Shown here one piece after another: positions 48,154 to 58,527 of a stretch of 64,000 nucleotides of DNA (within the stretch, counting starts at the first letter, position 1; the number at the start of each line of letters is the position of its first letter). Location: assembly GCF_019175385.1 (NCBI RefSeq), contig NC_083341.1, forward strand, positions 17,368,203 through 17,432,202, given 5' to 3'. Below the pieces are notes generated by a model. The model saw only the letters and a list, made by a program, of their open reading frames with translations. It made no database searches and was not told the DNA's origin. The stretch is from Lycium barbarum. Lineage: Eukaryota; Streptophyta; Magnoliopsida; Solanales; Solanaceae. The translations under genes and the position numbers were made by a program.

Positions 48154-48669
48154 AAGAGTGTCTCATCGAAGAACTGAAGCAGTTCTCTATGATATATACC
48201 CTGTCGGCCTGTCCCCCTTTTTGCTCCTTTGGTGATTCGGACCCACAACCCTTTTGTAGTTTGGGGGCATCCGAGTAAATAATTTTGGGGACATGAAAGT
48301 AAGAGGGTATTTTCGGGTAATTATTTACATGCAGTGGGCATTTGTGTTCTTTTCCTAACAATTTTGTGTTCTCTCTTCAATTTAAAAAGTTCCAAACGGT
48401 AGAAAATGTCCTTAACTAGCATATTGCATGGTGCATTCGGACAACCGGGATATGGATGCTATGACATATATGTTATACAAATCCAATTGTTTTTCAAAAT
48501 AAACTGCCAAAAGATGGTTTTCACAACGAAAAGAAAACCAAAATAATAGGAGACGACATATAATATCACGTCTTGTTTAACCACTTAGAGCAATTTTTCT
48601 TTTCCTTTTTTCTTAATCTAAAGATTGCAACTTTATTATCCTCCTGTTATAGAAGTTAAATACAATGCA

Positions 48670-49100
48670 GTTGAAGAAATTGCAAGGATGAAGAAGCTAA
48701 TTTGAGCTAAAGAGAAAAGATTTGATTAGCGAGAACTATGTGAGTGGTTGAGGCAATGGGAGGTAAGTATGGACTCCTTCCGTCTCAATATGTTTGAAGG
48801 TTGACCAGTCTGGGGAGTCAAACAGTTTTTTCTTGATTTAATTTTAAATCTAAATTCTTCGAGTGTTTTATAATAAAATTTACATATTTGAAAACTACAT
48901 AAAAAGTAGTATAAGTCTGCATAATTAAAAATTCACAATATATAAAAAGAGTTGGAGAAAATCGTGATAAAAAAAAGAACTGATTGACTCTCCAAACTGG
49001 TCAACCTTCAAACAAATTGGGATGGAGGGAGTGGTTGAGGGCTTATGCTTTTTTTTTTTTCTTTTTTCTTTCCGGAGCTTTTAGATTTTGTTTCTTATAT
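48670..49100 (+). pseudogene. Duplicated 3' end of the STOREKEEPER-like gene, split by a MITE
   Basis: 48670-48770 resembles the last 30 or so codons of the gene at 50226-51665 (GCTAAAGAGAAAAGATTTGA-TTAG, then TTGAGGCAATG), and 49032-49100 resembles the start of its 3' UTR (GTTGAGGGCTTATGC, then GGAGCTTTTAGATTTTGTTT). A MITE lies between the two parts. The coding part is frameshifted and holds stops, so it is non-functional. No upstream part of the gene was found with it. Confidence 0.78.
48774..49031. mobile_element. Stowaway-like MITE, 258 bp
   Basis: Ends CTCCTTCCGTCTCAATATGT and, reversed, CTCCCTCCATCCCAATTTGT continue as an inverted repeat for about 50 bp (TTGAAGGTTGACCAGT on both arms). 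The CTCCnTCC terminus is the Stowaway type. The TA duplication is not intact. Confidence 0.82.
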
Positions 49101-49390
49101 TTAAGATATTGGGATCAGTTCAACCTGTTGACTATATGTTAATTGAACACTACCAGTGATTTTAAAATTGACATTTGGCTTAATTATGCAAAATTTAACG
49201 GCGAACACATAAAGAGAATATAGAACTCAATCTTATTTTTATATTTTAAGATATTGAGATCAGTTAAACCCGTTTACTATATGCTAATCGAACACTGTCA
49301 GTAATTTTAAAATTGACATTTGGTTTAATCATGCAAAATTTAACGGCGAACACATAAAGAGAACATAGAATTCAATCTGCCCGATTTGGG
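49101..49390. repeat. 145-bp direct tandem duplication
   Basis: 49101-49245 and 49246-49390 match closely. Both contain AAAATTGACATTTGG, then ATGCAAAATTTAACGGCGAA and CACATAAAGAGAA. It follows directly on the duplicated STOREKEEPER-like 3' end. Confidence 0.85.
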
Positions 49391-50225
49391 GATTTTGAAA
49401 GAATAAATTAAACAAATAAAAAAAAGAAAAAGAAAAAGGCATTTAATTAAAATGTAGGAGGGGACACATGACACGCCCATTTCCCATAAGTGGATCCAAT
49501 TCTAGAAAGAAAAACAAGAAGGCTGACTTGTGTTTTGTACCTGGAGGCTCAATTTCAGAAAAAAGAGAGGAAAAAACGATAAGATACACATGAAATTTGA
49601 AACCCCGACTTAATTTGTAAAAGAGCACCCAATAATTATTGCATCATAGGACTCTTTAAGCTTGGGTGAACACACACATATATATATATATTTGAGTAAT
49701 TTTGAAGAAATAGAACATAATTATACATGGTCCAGTGAGAGGAGCATGGGTCCACGTGAATTCATACCCCTCTCTGTAAATACGCCCCTATACATGAGAA
49801 GCATAGGTTACAAACCGACGAGTTTAAGTTATATATATCGTTAGTTTAAAAAAATTTATCACTCAAAATGAATTTACCTATCATAACAGATAATCTAACC
49901 TATTTTCAAGATTACAGATATTATTATTTTAAAGAGGCCACTTACAAGTATTTTATTCAAATAACTTGGTGATATAAAAAGTTTCTAACACTAACCATAT
50001 ATAAAGGAGAGAAAAAAAAAGAAGGAAAGATTAGTGCATGAAGCAAAGTCGGCTACTGAAACTTGACGAAGAAGAAACATATTAGGAGTAGCATAGTATT
50101 ACTACTAAAACAAGGATTTCCTGGTTCTAAATTCAATAAAACCTCTCCACAAAAGCCTATATATCTCCACGAGAAAGAAGAGAAAAAGAAGAAGAAGAAG
50201 GCGAAACAAAAAACAAACCACAAAG
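49391..50225 (+). promoter_or_regulatory. Upstream region of the STOREKEEPER-like gene
   Basis: AT-rich with no other gene. A TATA box TATATAAAG lies at 49998-50006, giving an expected start near 50035 and a 5' UTR of about 190 bases. The leader just before the ATG is purine-rich (GAAGAAGAAGAAGG type). Confidence 0.6.
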
Positions 50226-51665
50226 ATGCCAGTCCGACAAGCCCCCGTCGAGAAGAAACTCACCATTCATCCGAAGCCTCCTCCAAAGCCTCTACTCTCT
50301 TCTGACTCTGACTCTGACTCTGACTCTGACTCTGACTCTTCTGATTCCGATTCCGACTTAGACCAACCCTTACCCCCACCTCAACCTTTACTCCAGCCTC
50401 AACCTTTACCTCGGGCTCGGGCTCGGGCTCAGGCCTTACCCCAGGCTCAGGCTCAGGCTTTAACTCGGGCTCAATTCTCTTCGGATTCTGATACTTCTGA
50501 TACTTCTGATTCTGACTCCGACTCTGATCCTGACTTAGACCAACCCTTATCCCGGGCTCAATCCTTAACCCCGGCTCAACCCTTACCCGGGGCTCAATCC
50601 ATAACCCGAGCCCAACCCTTAACCCGGGCTCAACTCTCTTCTGATTCTGACTCTGACTCCGATTCTGACTTAAACCAACCCTTACCCCGGGCTCAACCCT
50701 TACCCGGGGCTCAATCCATACCTCGGACCCAACCCTTAGCCCGGGCTCAACTCTCTTCTAATTCTGACTCTGACTCCGATTCTGACTTAGACCAACCCTT
50801 ACCCCGGGCTCAACCCTTACCCGGGGCTCAATCCATACCCCGGACCCAACCCTTAGCCCCGGCTCAACTCTCTTCTGATTCTGACTCTGACTCTGATTCC
50901 GACTCCGACTCCGACCAAGCCCAACTCACAATCAAGCCCAGTGTCCCATTAAAGAGACCCCAAGAGACACAAACCGAGCCGAGTAATAAGAGGATCAAGA
51001 TTTGGGAATTACTAAAGAAAAAAAAGCCTCCACACAAGTGGATTGAAGAAGACCAGATAACTTTACTTAATGGTTTGATTGACTTCAAGTCCACGCATGG
51101 AAAAGGCCCTTATAATGCTTATGTAGATATGTGGAGTTTCCATCACTACATCCAGAAAAAATTGAAAGCTGATCAACTTAATAAGTGGCAGGTCACTGAT
51201 AAGGTTAGGAGAGTGAAAAAGAAGTTTTTTGCTAATTTGGACAAGAAAGGTGATCATCAAGATCCTGTTTTCTCTAATCCTCATGATTATTTAGTCTTTG
51301 AGCTTTCAAAGAAACTGTGGTCTAATGACTATTTAGTTAATGAATTTACAAAGAAAACATATGGTGAGACTAGTGGAGTTAAAAATACTACTGATAAAGT
51401 TGACATCTTTACTAAGAAAGAGGAAGGTGAATTGGATATTCAGTCAAAGTATCCCCTTTTGGCTGCAAATTTTGATATTGGTTATTTGTGTTCAATAAAT
51501 AAGGATGTTGTGGATATTATGAAGAGGAATATGAGTTTGATTGGTGGTGAAAAGATGAGGGATTTGGAAGAAAAATTGAAGAAACTAAAGGATGAAGAAG
51601 ATGAATTGAAGCTAAAGAGAGAAGATTTGATTAGAGAGAATTATGAATTGTTTGAGGCAATGTGA
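50226..51665 (+). CDS. GeBP/STOREKEEPER-like (DUF573) protein, 479 aa
   Basis: This single-exon gene encodes a plant-specific DNA-binding protein of the GLABROUS1-enhancer-binding/STOREKEEPER family, expected in the nucleus as a transcription regulator. The DUF573 domain is at about residues 266-370: HKWIEEDQITLLNGLIDF, DMWSFHHYIQKKLKAD, KVRRVKKKFFANLDK and FELSKKLWSND. Residues 28 to about 235 are low-complexity: (SD)n acidic blocks alternating with Pro/Gln/Ala/Leu-rich blocks. They include a 39-residue unit repeated in tandem (137-175, 176-214, then a partial unit). A Pro-Ser-rich N-terminus is common in the family, but this repeat region looks long. The C-terminus (about 440-479) is a probable coiled coil, EKLKKLKDEEDELKLKRED. 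The ATG is the first in frame, after a purine-rich leader. Target genes cannot be told from the sequence. Confidence 0.92.
   Translation: MPVRQAPVEKKLTIHPKPPPKPLLSSDSDSDSDSDSDSSDSDSDLDQPLPPPQPLLQPQPLPRARARAQALPQAQAQALTRAQFSSDSDTSDTSDSDSDSDPDLDQPLSRAQSLTPAQPLPGAQSITRAQPLTRAQLSSDSDSDSDSDLNQPLPRAQPLPGAQSIPRTQPLARAQLSSNSDSDSDSDLDQPLPRAQPLPGAQSIPRTQPLAPAQLSSDSDSDSDSDSDSDQAQLTIKPSVPLKRPQETQTEPSNKRIKIWELLKKKKPPHKWIEEDQITLLNGLIDFKSTHGKGPYNAYVDMWSFHHYIQKKLKADQLNKWQVTDKVRRVKKKFFANLDKKGDHQDPVFSNPHDYLVFELSKKLWSNDYLVNEFTKKTYGETSGVKNTTDKVDIFTKKEEGELDIQSKYPLLAANFDIGYLCSINKDVVDIMKRNMSLIGGEKMRDLEEKLKKLKDEEDELKLKREDLIRENYELFEAM
50634..50930 (+). repeat. 117-bp coding minisatellite in the STOREKEEPER-like gene
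   Basis: Units start at 50634, 50751 and 50868, each opening CTCTCTTCTGATTCTGACTC or a close variant, followed by the CAACCCTTACCCCGGGCTCA block. The third is partial. A longer diverged unit precedes them (about 50470-50633). The period is a multiple of three, so the frame is kept. Confidence 0.9.
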
Positions 51666-52050
51666 GGTTATTAGTAGATGTTGAGGGCTTGTGCTTTTTT
51701 CTCTTTTTTGGTGCAAAAATTAAAGGCCCTTATGGCTGTTTTTTTTATTTTATCGAGCTTTTAGATTTTGTTTTCTATTTTAAGAAGATTTGACTAGGAT
51801 GATTACTAGTTGGTGTTTGAGGCAATGAAATTGATGCTTGTGTTGTCCTCTGCAAAAAGTTAAGAGGCATTTTGGCAGTAATTTTATGAAGCTTTCAGAT
51901 TTTGTTTCTTAAATTTTAAGATTTGACTAGGAGGATTAAAATTGGTGTTTTGACGCGATGAAGTTGATACTTGTGGTGTCCTATGCAAAAACTTTTAGAG
52001 GCACTTTGGAAGTAATTCTAAGCTTTTGGATTTTGTTTCATATACTTTTA
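51621..52050 (+). repeat. Gene-end module in three tandem copies
   Basis: A 130-160 bp module starts with GAAGATTTGACTAG or close variants, continues TTTGAGGCAATG, then TTGTG...GCAAAAA, and ends AGCTTTTAGATTTTGTTT. Copies begin at 51621 (the last codons and 3' UTR of the gene), 51784 and about 51918. A fourth, MITE-split copy is at 48714-49100. Confidence 0.8.
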
Positions 52051-52554
52051 GCTACTCAAGATACTTCTTTTCTGTTAATTTAATGTCTATAAAAATTTAA
52101 TTAAATGAGGAGTCGTTTACTTAAATAAGTTGAGTGCAAGAAAATAAAAGTGGGTGTGGGTCCATCTATGAAAAATATATAGATCAACTTCCAATTATCA
52201 CATCATGATGAAGAACTATATTTTCAATGGAAATAGAGTGGACAAACACTTGAACACTCAACTCTCTCTACTTTTTCTATGCAAATTCTCGCATTGTTAT
52301 GACAGTGAAACACCAAACTATACAACAACGTCAAACACTAGGGTGTGCAATGAAATGCCTAACATAACTCCTATGTGCATATGCCTTTCAAACCAAGAAT
52401 GTAAAACTTATATTGTCCAGTCTCCAGTGTGATGCAGAGCATAACAACTATGGATCAGACCAGAACAAAGAATTAGGGGTGAAATTTCAGACAGCAGCAT
52501 TCTTCAGTTGGTCTGGTTTATAACAAATTATCCAAATAAAAAAGGAGCTTTGAA
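52050..52554. other. Intergenic DNA between two convergent genes
   Basis: No gene is supported. The 75-codon frame at 52205-52432 has no recognisable motif. Confidence 0.4.
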
Positions 52555-52935
52555 ATATGTTGCTCGCATTTAGACTTCTGTTGCTCGTTATGTCAGTAGT
52601 AAGGTATGCTATGTGTTGGCCATGTTCTTGTTTTTTTTCCTCTTTGCTCTGCGATTTCAGTGTGCCTCCTTGACGCAAATCACGGGTGACAATTGAACAT
52701 AAATATGAAAATGCTGGTAGGGGTAAGGTCTGCGTCGACTCTACCCTCCCCAAGCCCCACTTGTGGGATTACACTGGGTATGTTGTCATCGTCGTTGTTG
52801 TTGCTGCTATTGGTTTAAAACATTTCAAAAACTTTCGTCAGTGTTAATTTTGATTTTATTTTTGGGGGGTCGTAAGTTATGCCAGATTTTTACTAGCTGA
52901 AACATAATATCCAAGACGAAGAAGTAAATATACAA
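52555..52935 (-). pseudogene. Duplicated 3' end of the DUF1218 gene
   Basis: On the minus strand the last codons of the DUF1218 exon 3 recur: GGATATTATGTTTCAGCTAG-TAAAAATCTGGCATAA, encoding GYYVSASKNLA and a stop, against GYYVTASQNLA in the gene. Homology continues into the 3' UTR and matches 53038-53290 (both contain ATGTTGCTC-CATTTGGACTTCTGT-like and AAAACAT-TCAAAAAC-TTC-TCAG-like phrases). The copy lacks the upstream two-thirds of exon 3. A TS-type SINE fragment is inserted in it. Confidence 0.8.
52715..52807 (+). mobile_element. TS-type SINE fragment, 5'-truncated
   Basis: GGTAGGGGTAAGGTCTGCGT, then CTCTACCCTCCCC, CCCCACTTGTGGGATTACAC and a TTG-rich tail is the 3' part of the Solanaceae TS SINE family. 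The parallel unit at 53100-53150 lacks it (AAATGC directly followed by CATTGG), so the insertion came after the local duplication. Confidence 0.88.
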
Positions 52936-53235
52936 AAAAGTCAAGACGATTCAACATCTACGATATATGCCTGAAAGATAATTTTAACCTTATATATGAA
53001 CCTCTTCCGATACTCTATCTCAGCCCATGGTTCTCAAACATGTTGCTCCCATTTGGACTTCTGTGTTCAGCATGAGAGACCTGCTGTGTGTTACAATTAG
53101 CTGTTCAACATAAATGTGCAAATGCCATTGGTCTAAAACATCTCAAAAACATTCATCAGCCCAAAATTGTTTATCTTTATGACTAATTTATACAATTATG
53201 ATTCTTTCAAAAAAAAAAAAAAAAAAAAACGTAAG

Positions 53236-56041
53236 TTAAGCCAGGTTTTGACTGGCTGTGACATAATATCCAACAGAAAAGAGGGCATGTACAAAACTCA
53301 GAACTCCACCAATGGAGAGGTAATTATGATGTAAGTAAACACACGAAGTTGTTGACTTGTGGTTTGCATTTGTCCCAATCACCAGCGTCCCCAATCCTAC
53401 TGCAAATATTATCCTGAAAAATAAAAAAACATATTAGCAAATGATTTTTTTTTCAATTTTTTATAGACTCACCCAACGGGTTTGGAACTCTTGAAAATTG
53501 CATAACACTCACCCCCATTTTGTGAGACAAAAAAACAAAGGAAATCTTAAAAAAAAAAAAAAATCAAAAGAAAAAATGGTGAATTCAGAATTTAAGTGAT
53601 TGGTAGTATATAGTTGAACCAACCCCAACAAGAGTTGGGATAGCGCGATAACTATTCATTCATTCTTAACTAGAGCTCTCGAGTTCGAGTTCGAGGCCTG
53701 TTGAGCAAGGAGTTACATTTGTTAAGAAAAACAAACCAAAAAAATAATAATGAAAAGTGACACCAACTATACAATGCTTTCATACTTGGTATAAAATATA
53801 TATTCTTACAAAATTCAGCTATAACAGTCAAAGGTATTGCTCGAGGCGGATTCAGGATTTAAATTCTATGAGTTCAATTCTAAGATTCTTAGCATTAAAT
53901 CCATTATATTTTTAAAGTTGGGGGTTCATATATACTATTTATTATAATTTTAGTAATTTTTTACACATAAATTTATGCTCCGCGTCGCAAGTTAGTGGTT
54001 CAATTGAACCCCCGTCTAACATGCTAGATACGCCTCTAGGTATTGCGTGCACTCACTATCTTCGACATGGATTCACTGTTGGAAGAGTGCCCCTTTTTTT
54101 TTTTTTAATTACATAGGGATAGGGGAAGGTGAAATGGGGAGGAGATTACAATGTGAAGATTCGAACCCTCACCAACAAGTTAAAAATTAAGTTAACCAAC
54201 CAACTGAGCTACTAGATCCTTACGGAAGAGTGCCTAACATTCCCGTTGGCCGTAAATAATATTTCAGTTTTTGCGATTTGAAAAATATATATTTTTCAAA
54301 AAGAAGCTATTGAAACATATTTGAAAATCGAAAAATATTTTAACTGAAATAATGGTTTACTCACAATTCGCTTTTTTCTAAGTTGAATCCATTTCTAACA
54401 CAGCTTGATATCCAAGAACTCCTTTTCAATTTCGACTCTAAATATTTTTTTCTCACTTCAACCAAATATTGTTCTGATCCTTATTTTAAATACTTGTCGT
54501 CGCAATTTATGCGGTATCGTTCGAATTTCAAGAATCAAACTAAGTTTTTTACCTCTATTTTTCATATGCTTTTTAAATATTTTTAATTTTCAATCATTGT
54601 GTAGTTTCGAATTATGAATTTTATTTTGAAAAGCATAAAGATCCCATATCCGAACTCATAGTCAAAATTAAAGAGTTTAACTTTTGGAATTCGAACGTTG
54701 CCGCATGAATTGAAATAGAGGGAGTATGTTTTTTCCTGATGGACTAAATGAAGAAGTAGAGAGAATATATACCATGTGAAAACAAGACAAGCAATTGATA
54801 ATTGCTTGATAGGTGTAGCTTTGCGAATATCGTCAGTACTACAAACACTGCAGCCTCCAAGAAGATTGGCAAGAACATGGGCTACTCCAAGCAGAGTTGC
54901 TGCAGCTAAGCCAAAAACAAATGCCTCATGGCTTGGCTTGCTACATGACTCCAACATCCATAGAGTTAAGTGCTTTTCCTGTTCCAATTCGCAAAACCAA
55001 ACAATCAAGTAACATATAAATTGAGACAGAAGGAGTATGAAAAAGAATAGTTACTGTATATGCATTAACAATATAACCTTTTTTTTACTATATCGATGAA
55101 TTTTTAATCGTTACTTTTATCAGATTAATGAAAGAGAGTTTTGGATAACTTGTAAAGTTGTTGTCATGTGATCAGGAGGCTACGGGTTCGAGCTGTGGAA
55201 ACAACCTCTTGCCGAAATGCAGGATAAGACTGTGTACAATAGACTCTTGTGGTCTGACACTTCCTCGGATCCCACGCATAACGAAAGCTTAATGCACTGA
55301 GCTGCCCTTTATATTTTTATCAGATTAACAATTAATATTTATTAGAAAATTTAAATAAGCTACCTACTTGGTTGATATTGTTTACATTGTCAATACATAA
55401 AAGTAACTCATAAAGATAACACTTCACATTATATAATCTGTGTGTAATCAGTGTATTCATATATACTTATTATGCTTTTAATATAGGCTTATTAAATATT
55501 ATATACTCCCTCCATCTTAATTTACTTGAAAGTGTTATTATTTGAGGAGTCAAACTTTTTTCTTTGACTATAATCTTCTCAAACTTTTTTTAAAATATTT
55601 TGAATCACTAGCTACATTGGCTTATACTGTAGTATTTTTCGTGTAATTTTTAAACGTATAGATGCTATTTTAAGATATTTGAAGGTACTTCGAACCTTTT
55701 CACATAAATTGGGACAGAAGGAGTCATATACACTTGTGGCTAAAGCTCTAAACCTCCCAAAATATTATTACGCTACTATATTCCATTACCTCTAATATCT
55801 TTTGAGGGAAAAAAAAGAAGAAGCGAAGATCCTTATAATCGATCTTGACCAAATACCATTAGAAGTTGTTTGAAGCTAGACTTGAAATAGAACAAAAGAT
55901 TCATATAGGCTTTGTTAATAATTTGATCATAAGTAGATGTACCTGATCTTGAGCTGCTTCTGCTTTATATCCAAGAATTCCAGCCACGATATCCAAGGCC
56001 ACAATTAGCAAACCACCCAAAATTTTAACTAATTTGCCCAT
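53236..56041 (-). CDS. DUF1218 four-helix membrane protein, three exons, 160 aa
   Basis: Exons on the minus strand: 56041-55943, 54978-54773, 53413-53236. Introns are GT-AG, phases join, and the total is 160 codons plus a stop. The family (DUF1218; includes MODIFYING WALL LIGNIN proteins of Arabidopsis) consists of small plant membrane proteins, some linked to secondary-wall lignin. Visible features: N-terminal hydrophobic segment VKILGGLLIVALDIVAGILG, the family block KHLTLWMLESCSKPSHEAF, a second segment FGLAAATLLGVAHVLANLLG followed by GCSVC, a third LSIACLVFTWIIFAVGLGTL, and a fourth SIGGVLSFVHALFSVGYYV. The conserved Cys residues are present. The ATG is the one in frame with this N-terminus. 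An upstream ATG seven bases before it is out of frame. Introns contain two SINEs and two MITEs. A specific role is not known. Confidence 0.9.
53620..53740 (+). repeat. Possible SINE remnant in DUF1218 intron 2
   Basis: CCCCAACAAGAGTTGGGATA followed by GAGTTCGAGTTCGAGGCC resembles a tRNA-derived unit with a B-box-like element. No clear 3' tail or target duplication was found, so this is a weak call. Confidence 0.3.
53841..54038. mobile_element. hAT-like MITE in DUF1218 intron 2
   Basis: The 198-bp insert has ends TCGAGGCGGATTCAGGATTT and ...GATACGCCTCTA, flanked by a perfect 8-bp duplication GGTATTGC (53833-53840 and 54039-54046). Its termini match the copy at 39380-39661. Confidence 0.88.
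54092..54223 (-). mobile_element. tRNA-derived SINE in DUF1218 intron 2
   Basis: On the minus strand the 132-bp unit opens with a tRNA-like head, GGATCTAGTAGCTCAGTTGG (A box) and GGTTCGAATC (B box), and ends with a poly-A tail. A perfect 11-bp duplication GGAAGAGTGCC lies at 54081-54091 and 54224-54234. It is oriented the same way as the gene it sits in. Confidence 0.88.
55129..55314 (+). mobile_element. Au-type SINE in DUF1218 intron 1
   Basis: The 186-bp unit contains GTAAAGTTGTTGTCATGTGA, GGCTACGGGTTCGAGCTGTG (B box), ACAATAGACTCTTGTGG and GCACTGAGCTGCCCTTT, the pattern of the Au SINE family. A perfect 14-bp duplication TTTTATCAGATTAA flanks it (55115-55128 and 55315-55328). Confidence 0.92.
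55506..55723. mobile_element. Stowaway-like MITE in DUF1218 intron 1
   Basis: Ends CTCCCTCCATCTTAATTTA and, reversed, CTCCTTCTGTCCCAATTTA pair as terminal inverted repeats. TA precedes the left end, and the right TA has become TC. Length is 218 bp. Confidence 0.8.
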
Positions 56042-56110
56042 ATTTTCATGAGGAAGAAAGAATTATTGACACTTATATATACCCCTCTCTCTCTCTCTAG
56101 TCTCCTCAAT
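56042..56110 (-). promoter_or_regulatory. DUF1218 core promoter
   Basis: On the minus strand a CT/GA-rich microsatellite (56084-56099) and a TATA box TATATATAAG (56081-56072) lie only about 31 bases upstream of the ATG. That would give a very short 5' UTR, unless the true TATA box lies further up. Confidence 0.5.
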
Positions 56111-56956
56111 ATAATATAAGTATATGCGTGTTTACAGGTAATACACTAAACCACAAATATTATGCTTAAATGAGATGGCATTTGAATAATGGCATAAAAA
56201 GATCTATGCCCGAATATTTAAGCATTTGCAACTTTAAAGGAGATAGAGATGGATGAAATAAAGGATATAGGCTTCTTTTTTCAGTACAAAAGTTTAGCTT
56301 TATTTTGGTTTTCTTTTTGCCTTACTTTTTATCATTTTTTTGGATTCTCTTTAATAGGGAAGCAAAAGAGCATAAAACCAAGTGAAGAAAATATAGCTTA
56401 GGCGTCTATAACTGAGGATAAAAAGGTCAATTACTCCTCTTATATATAAATTTTAGTGTTAGATTTAAGTAATATGTACCTTAAGTATAAATAATATTTA
56501 TACCATCGGATTATTTTTAATTGCTGTAACACGTAACTTTCTTATTTTAATTGGACTTACTTGTAAATATCTTTTGAAATCTAATAGCGTTAGAAATTGT
56601 TTGCACTGATCATGTATAAAATTTAAACAAATTTAAACTCTATTTTATTTTATGTGATATTTTTTCCTTTATAGTCTTAGTTTAAAAAAGAAGGCACATG
56701 TCTATATCAATATTTAAAAGTAAATTAACTTTAGAAGTAGGTAGTGATTGTTTTTATCCGACACCTTGATTGGTGTTTGCAATTAATAAGATCAAATATT
56801 CTGTGTTACTTAATCTCGTACAATATTTTTACAGCATTATCCGCTACCAAGATTTTCGTGCACCTTTTACTGTGCTCATGAATATATAGTTTATCCTCGT
56901 TTTTTTTTTTTTTTTTTTTTGGATAAAAGTCTTTCTTTCAAATATATTAAGTACTA
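56111..56956. other. Intergenic DNA, nothing recognised
   Basis: AT-rich sequence with a poly-T run near 56900. No gene or element boundary is supported. Confidence 0.4.
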
Positions 56957-57207
56957 CTCGCTCCGTTTCAAAATAAGTGTCATTCAGCAAAAATTACGCT
57001 CATTAAGAAATCAATAAACATAATGTGTTAAGTTGAATTATATGTTGAAATTCATATATTAGCCTTCAATTTTCTGTGAGAGAGAAAAAAATATAATATG
57101 AAATTTTTAAAAATATCTATATTTGTTAGATATATTTTGAGAATTGAACAATATTAAAGAGGACTGCAAGGACATTGGTAGAAACAGTTATTTTGTGACG
57201 GAGGGAG
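56957..57207. mobile_element. Stowaway-like MITE
   Basis: Ends CTCGCTCCGTTTCAAAATAA and, reversed, CTCCCTCCGTCACAAAATAA form terminal inverted repeats. TA precedes the left end, and the right flank is TG. Length is 251 bp. Confidence 0.8.
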
Positions 57208-58000
57208 TGTATAGTAAGCATTGCTCATGCTAGTTATTTGCTTGCCTTCTCTAGGAATTAATTTCAAGATTCACTTCATTCTTGACTTTGTTTCTAGAAT
57301 CTGATTGAATATTATTTCAACAAGATGACAATCTTAATCATTTTTTTTTTTTTAAAGTTAAAGCCAAATTCACCGCTGGCTATATTGGATTGTGGTGCTA
57401 GGGGGTTTGGTAATGAGCATGGGGGTTTGGTAATGAGTACTGACCTTTCCCTATTTTTTATTTCAAAATCCAAAAGGTGATACACTTAAAGGAAGGGGAT
57501 TATATGTAACCTTGCCTCCTCAAATTCTAATTGGGTGATGAACAATTCCATCACTACGCATCGACCTATGAAGCTCACAAAAGGCAATACTATATGTCAT
57601 ACCATTTACATATGACCCTAGTGCAAAATTAATAACTATACACAAAAATTCATTGTATATTTATGAATTATTAATCTAAAATCCAGTAACTGAATAGAAT
57701 TCAGAACTCGTAAGCTTCAAATACTGACTCTACCTCTACCATGTTTTCCATAAAAAAATAGCTAGCATATACTAATTAGTGTACATCATGAGGAAAGTTT
57801 AGATATGTATTTTGTCCAGTTCTAGTTCCACCAAACTTGTTCAAATATGCTGGTATAGATGATTGGGGATTTTGCTTCTACTACTGTCCCTATGGATATT
57901 AACATCTCCTTGAACTAGTCTATTTAGAAAGTAGCCTTATGGTTCATGTCCATCTTATATAGTCCTATAACCATATTTTGTAATGATTAGAAATCACAAT
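57208..58000. other. Intergenic DNA, nothing recognised
   Basis: No gene is supported. A 20-bp unit (GGGGGTTTGGTAATGAG-) is present twice in tandem at about 57401-57440. Confidence 0.4.
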
Positions 58001-58527
58001 ACATTTTAGCTATTGGACAATCTGACAGTGTACTCTATCCCTAGCCAAATCATCTGCTACAGAATTTCCTTCCCAACACTAATGTTGAACTTTATAGTGA
58101 TGGGTAAGGATAACTCTCCTATCCTTTTTTATTATTAAAAGGAGCCACTATCTAATAACCGAAAGGTGAATACATGAATGACAGGAATATAAACTCTATC
58201 AGCCTGGTATCTTAAAGGTGAATTGATGACTAATTCTATACAATTGAGCTCAGCAAAAACAGAACTAAAGGGAAGTCTGCACTTGATCCTACACCTAGAT
58301 CAGTGATGGGGTTAGGAGTCCATTTTACACATATAGACAAAAAAGATAGAATCATGAATCTACGACTCAACATTAAGGAACTGCCTCCTCTTAACTTAAC
58401 AACAATTACTTGCACTATACTTTTTTTAGAAAAAATATAATCCATCCACCCGAGCTTTCACCCCCGAGGTGGTGGGAGGTTTCGCATGACCTCTACCATG
58501 TATATTATTAAGCATAACCTTACACTA

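Noticed and set aside
54140..54223. A functional tRNA gene
   Set aside because: The A and B boxes are good, but acceptor and anticodon stems do not pair and a poly-A tail with an 11-bp duplication shows it is a SINE.
54383..54617. Two overlapping plus frames upstream of the DUF1218 exon 2 region
   Set aside because: They lie in an AT-rich intron on the opposite strand and have no motif.
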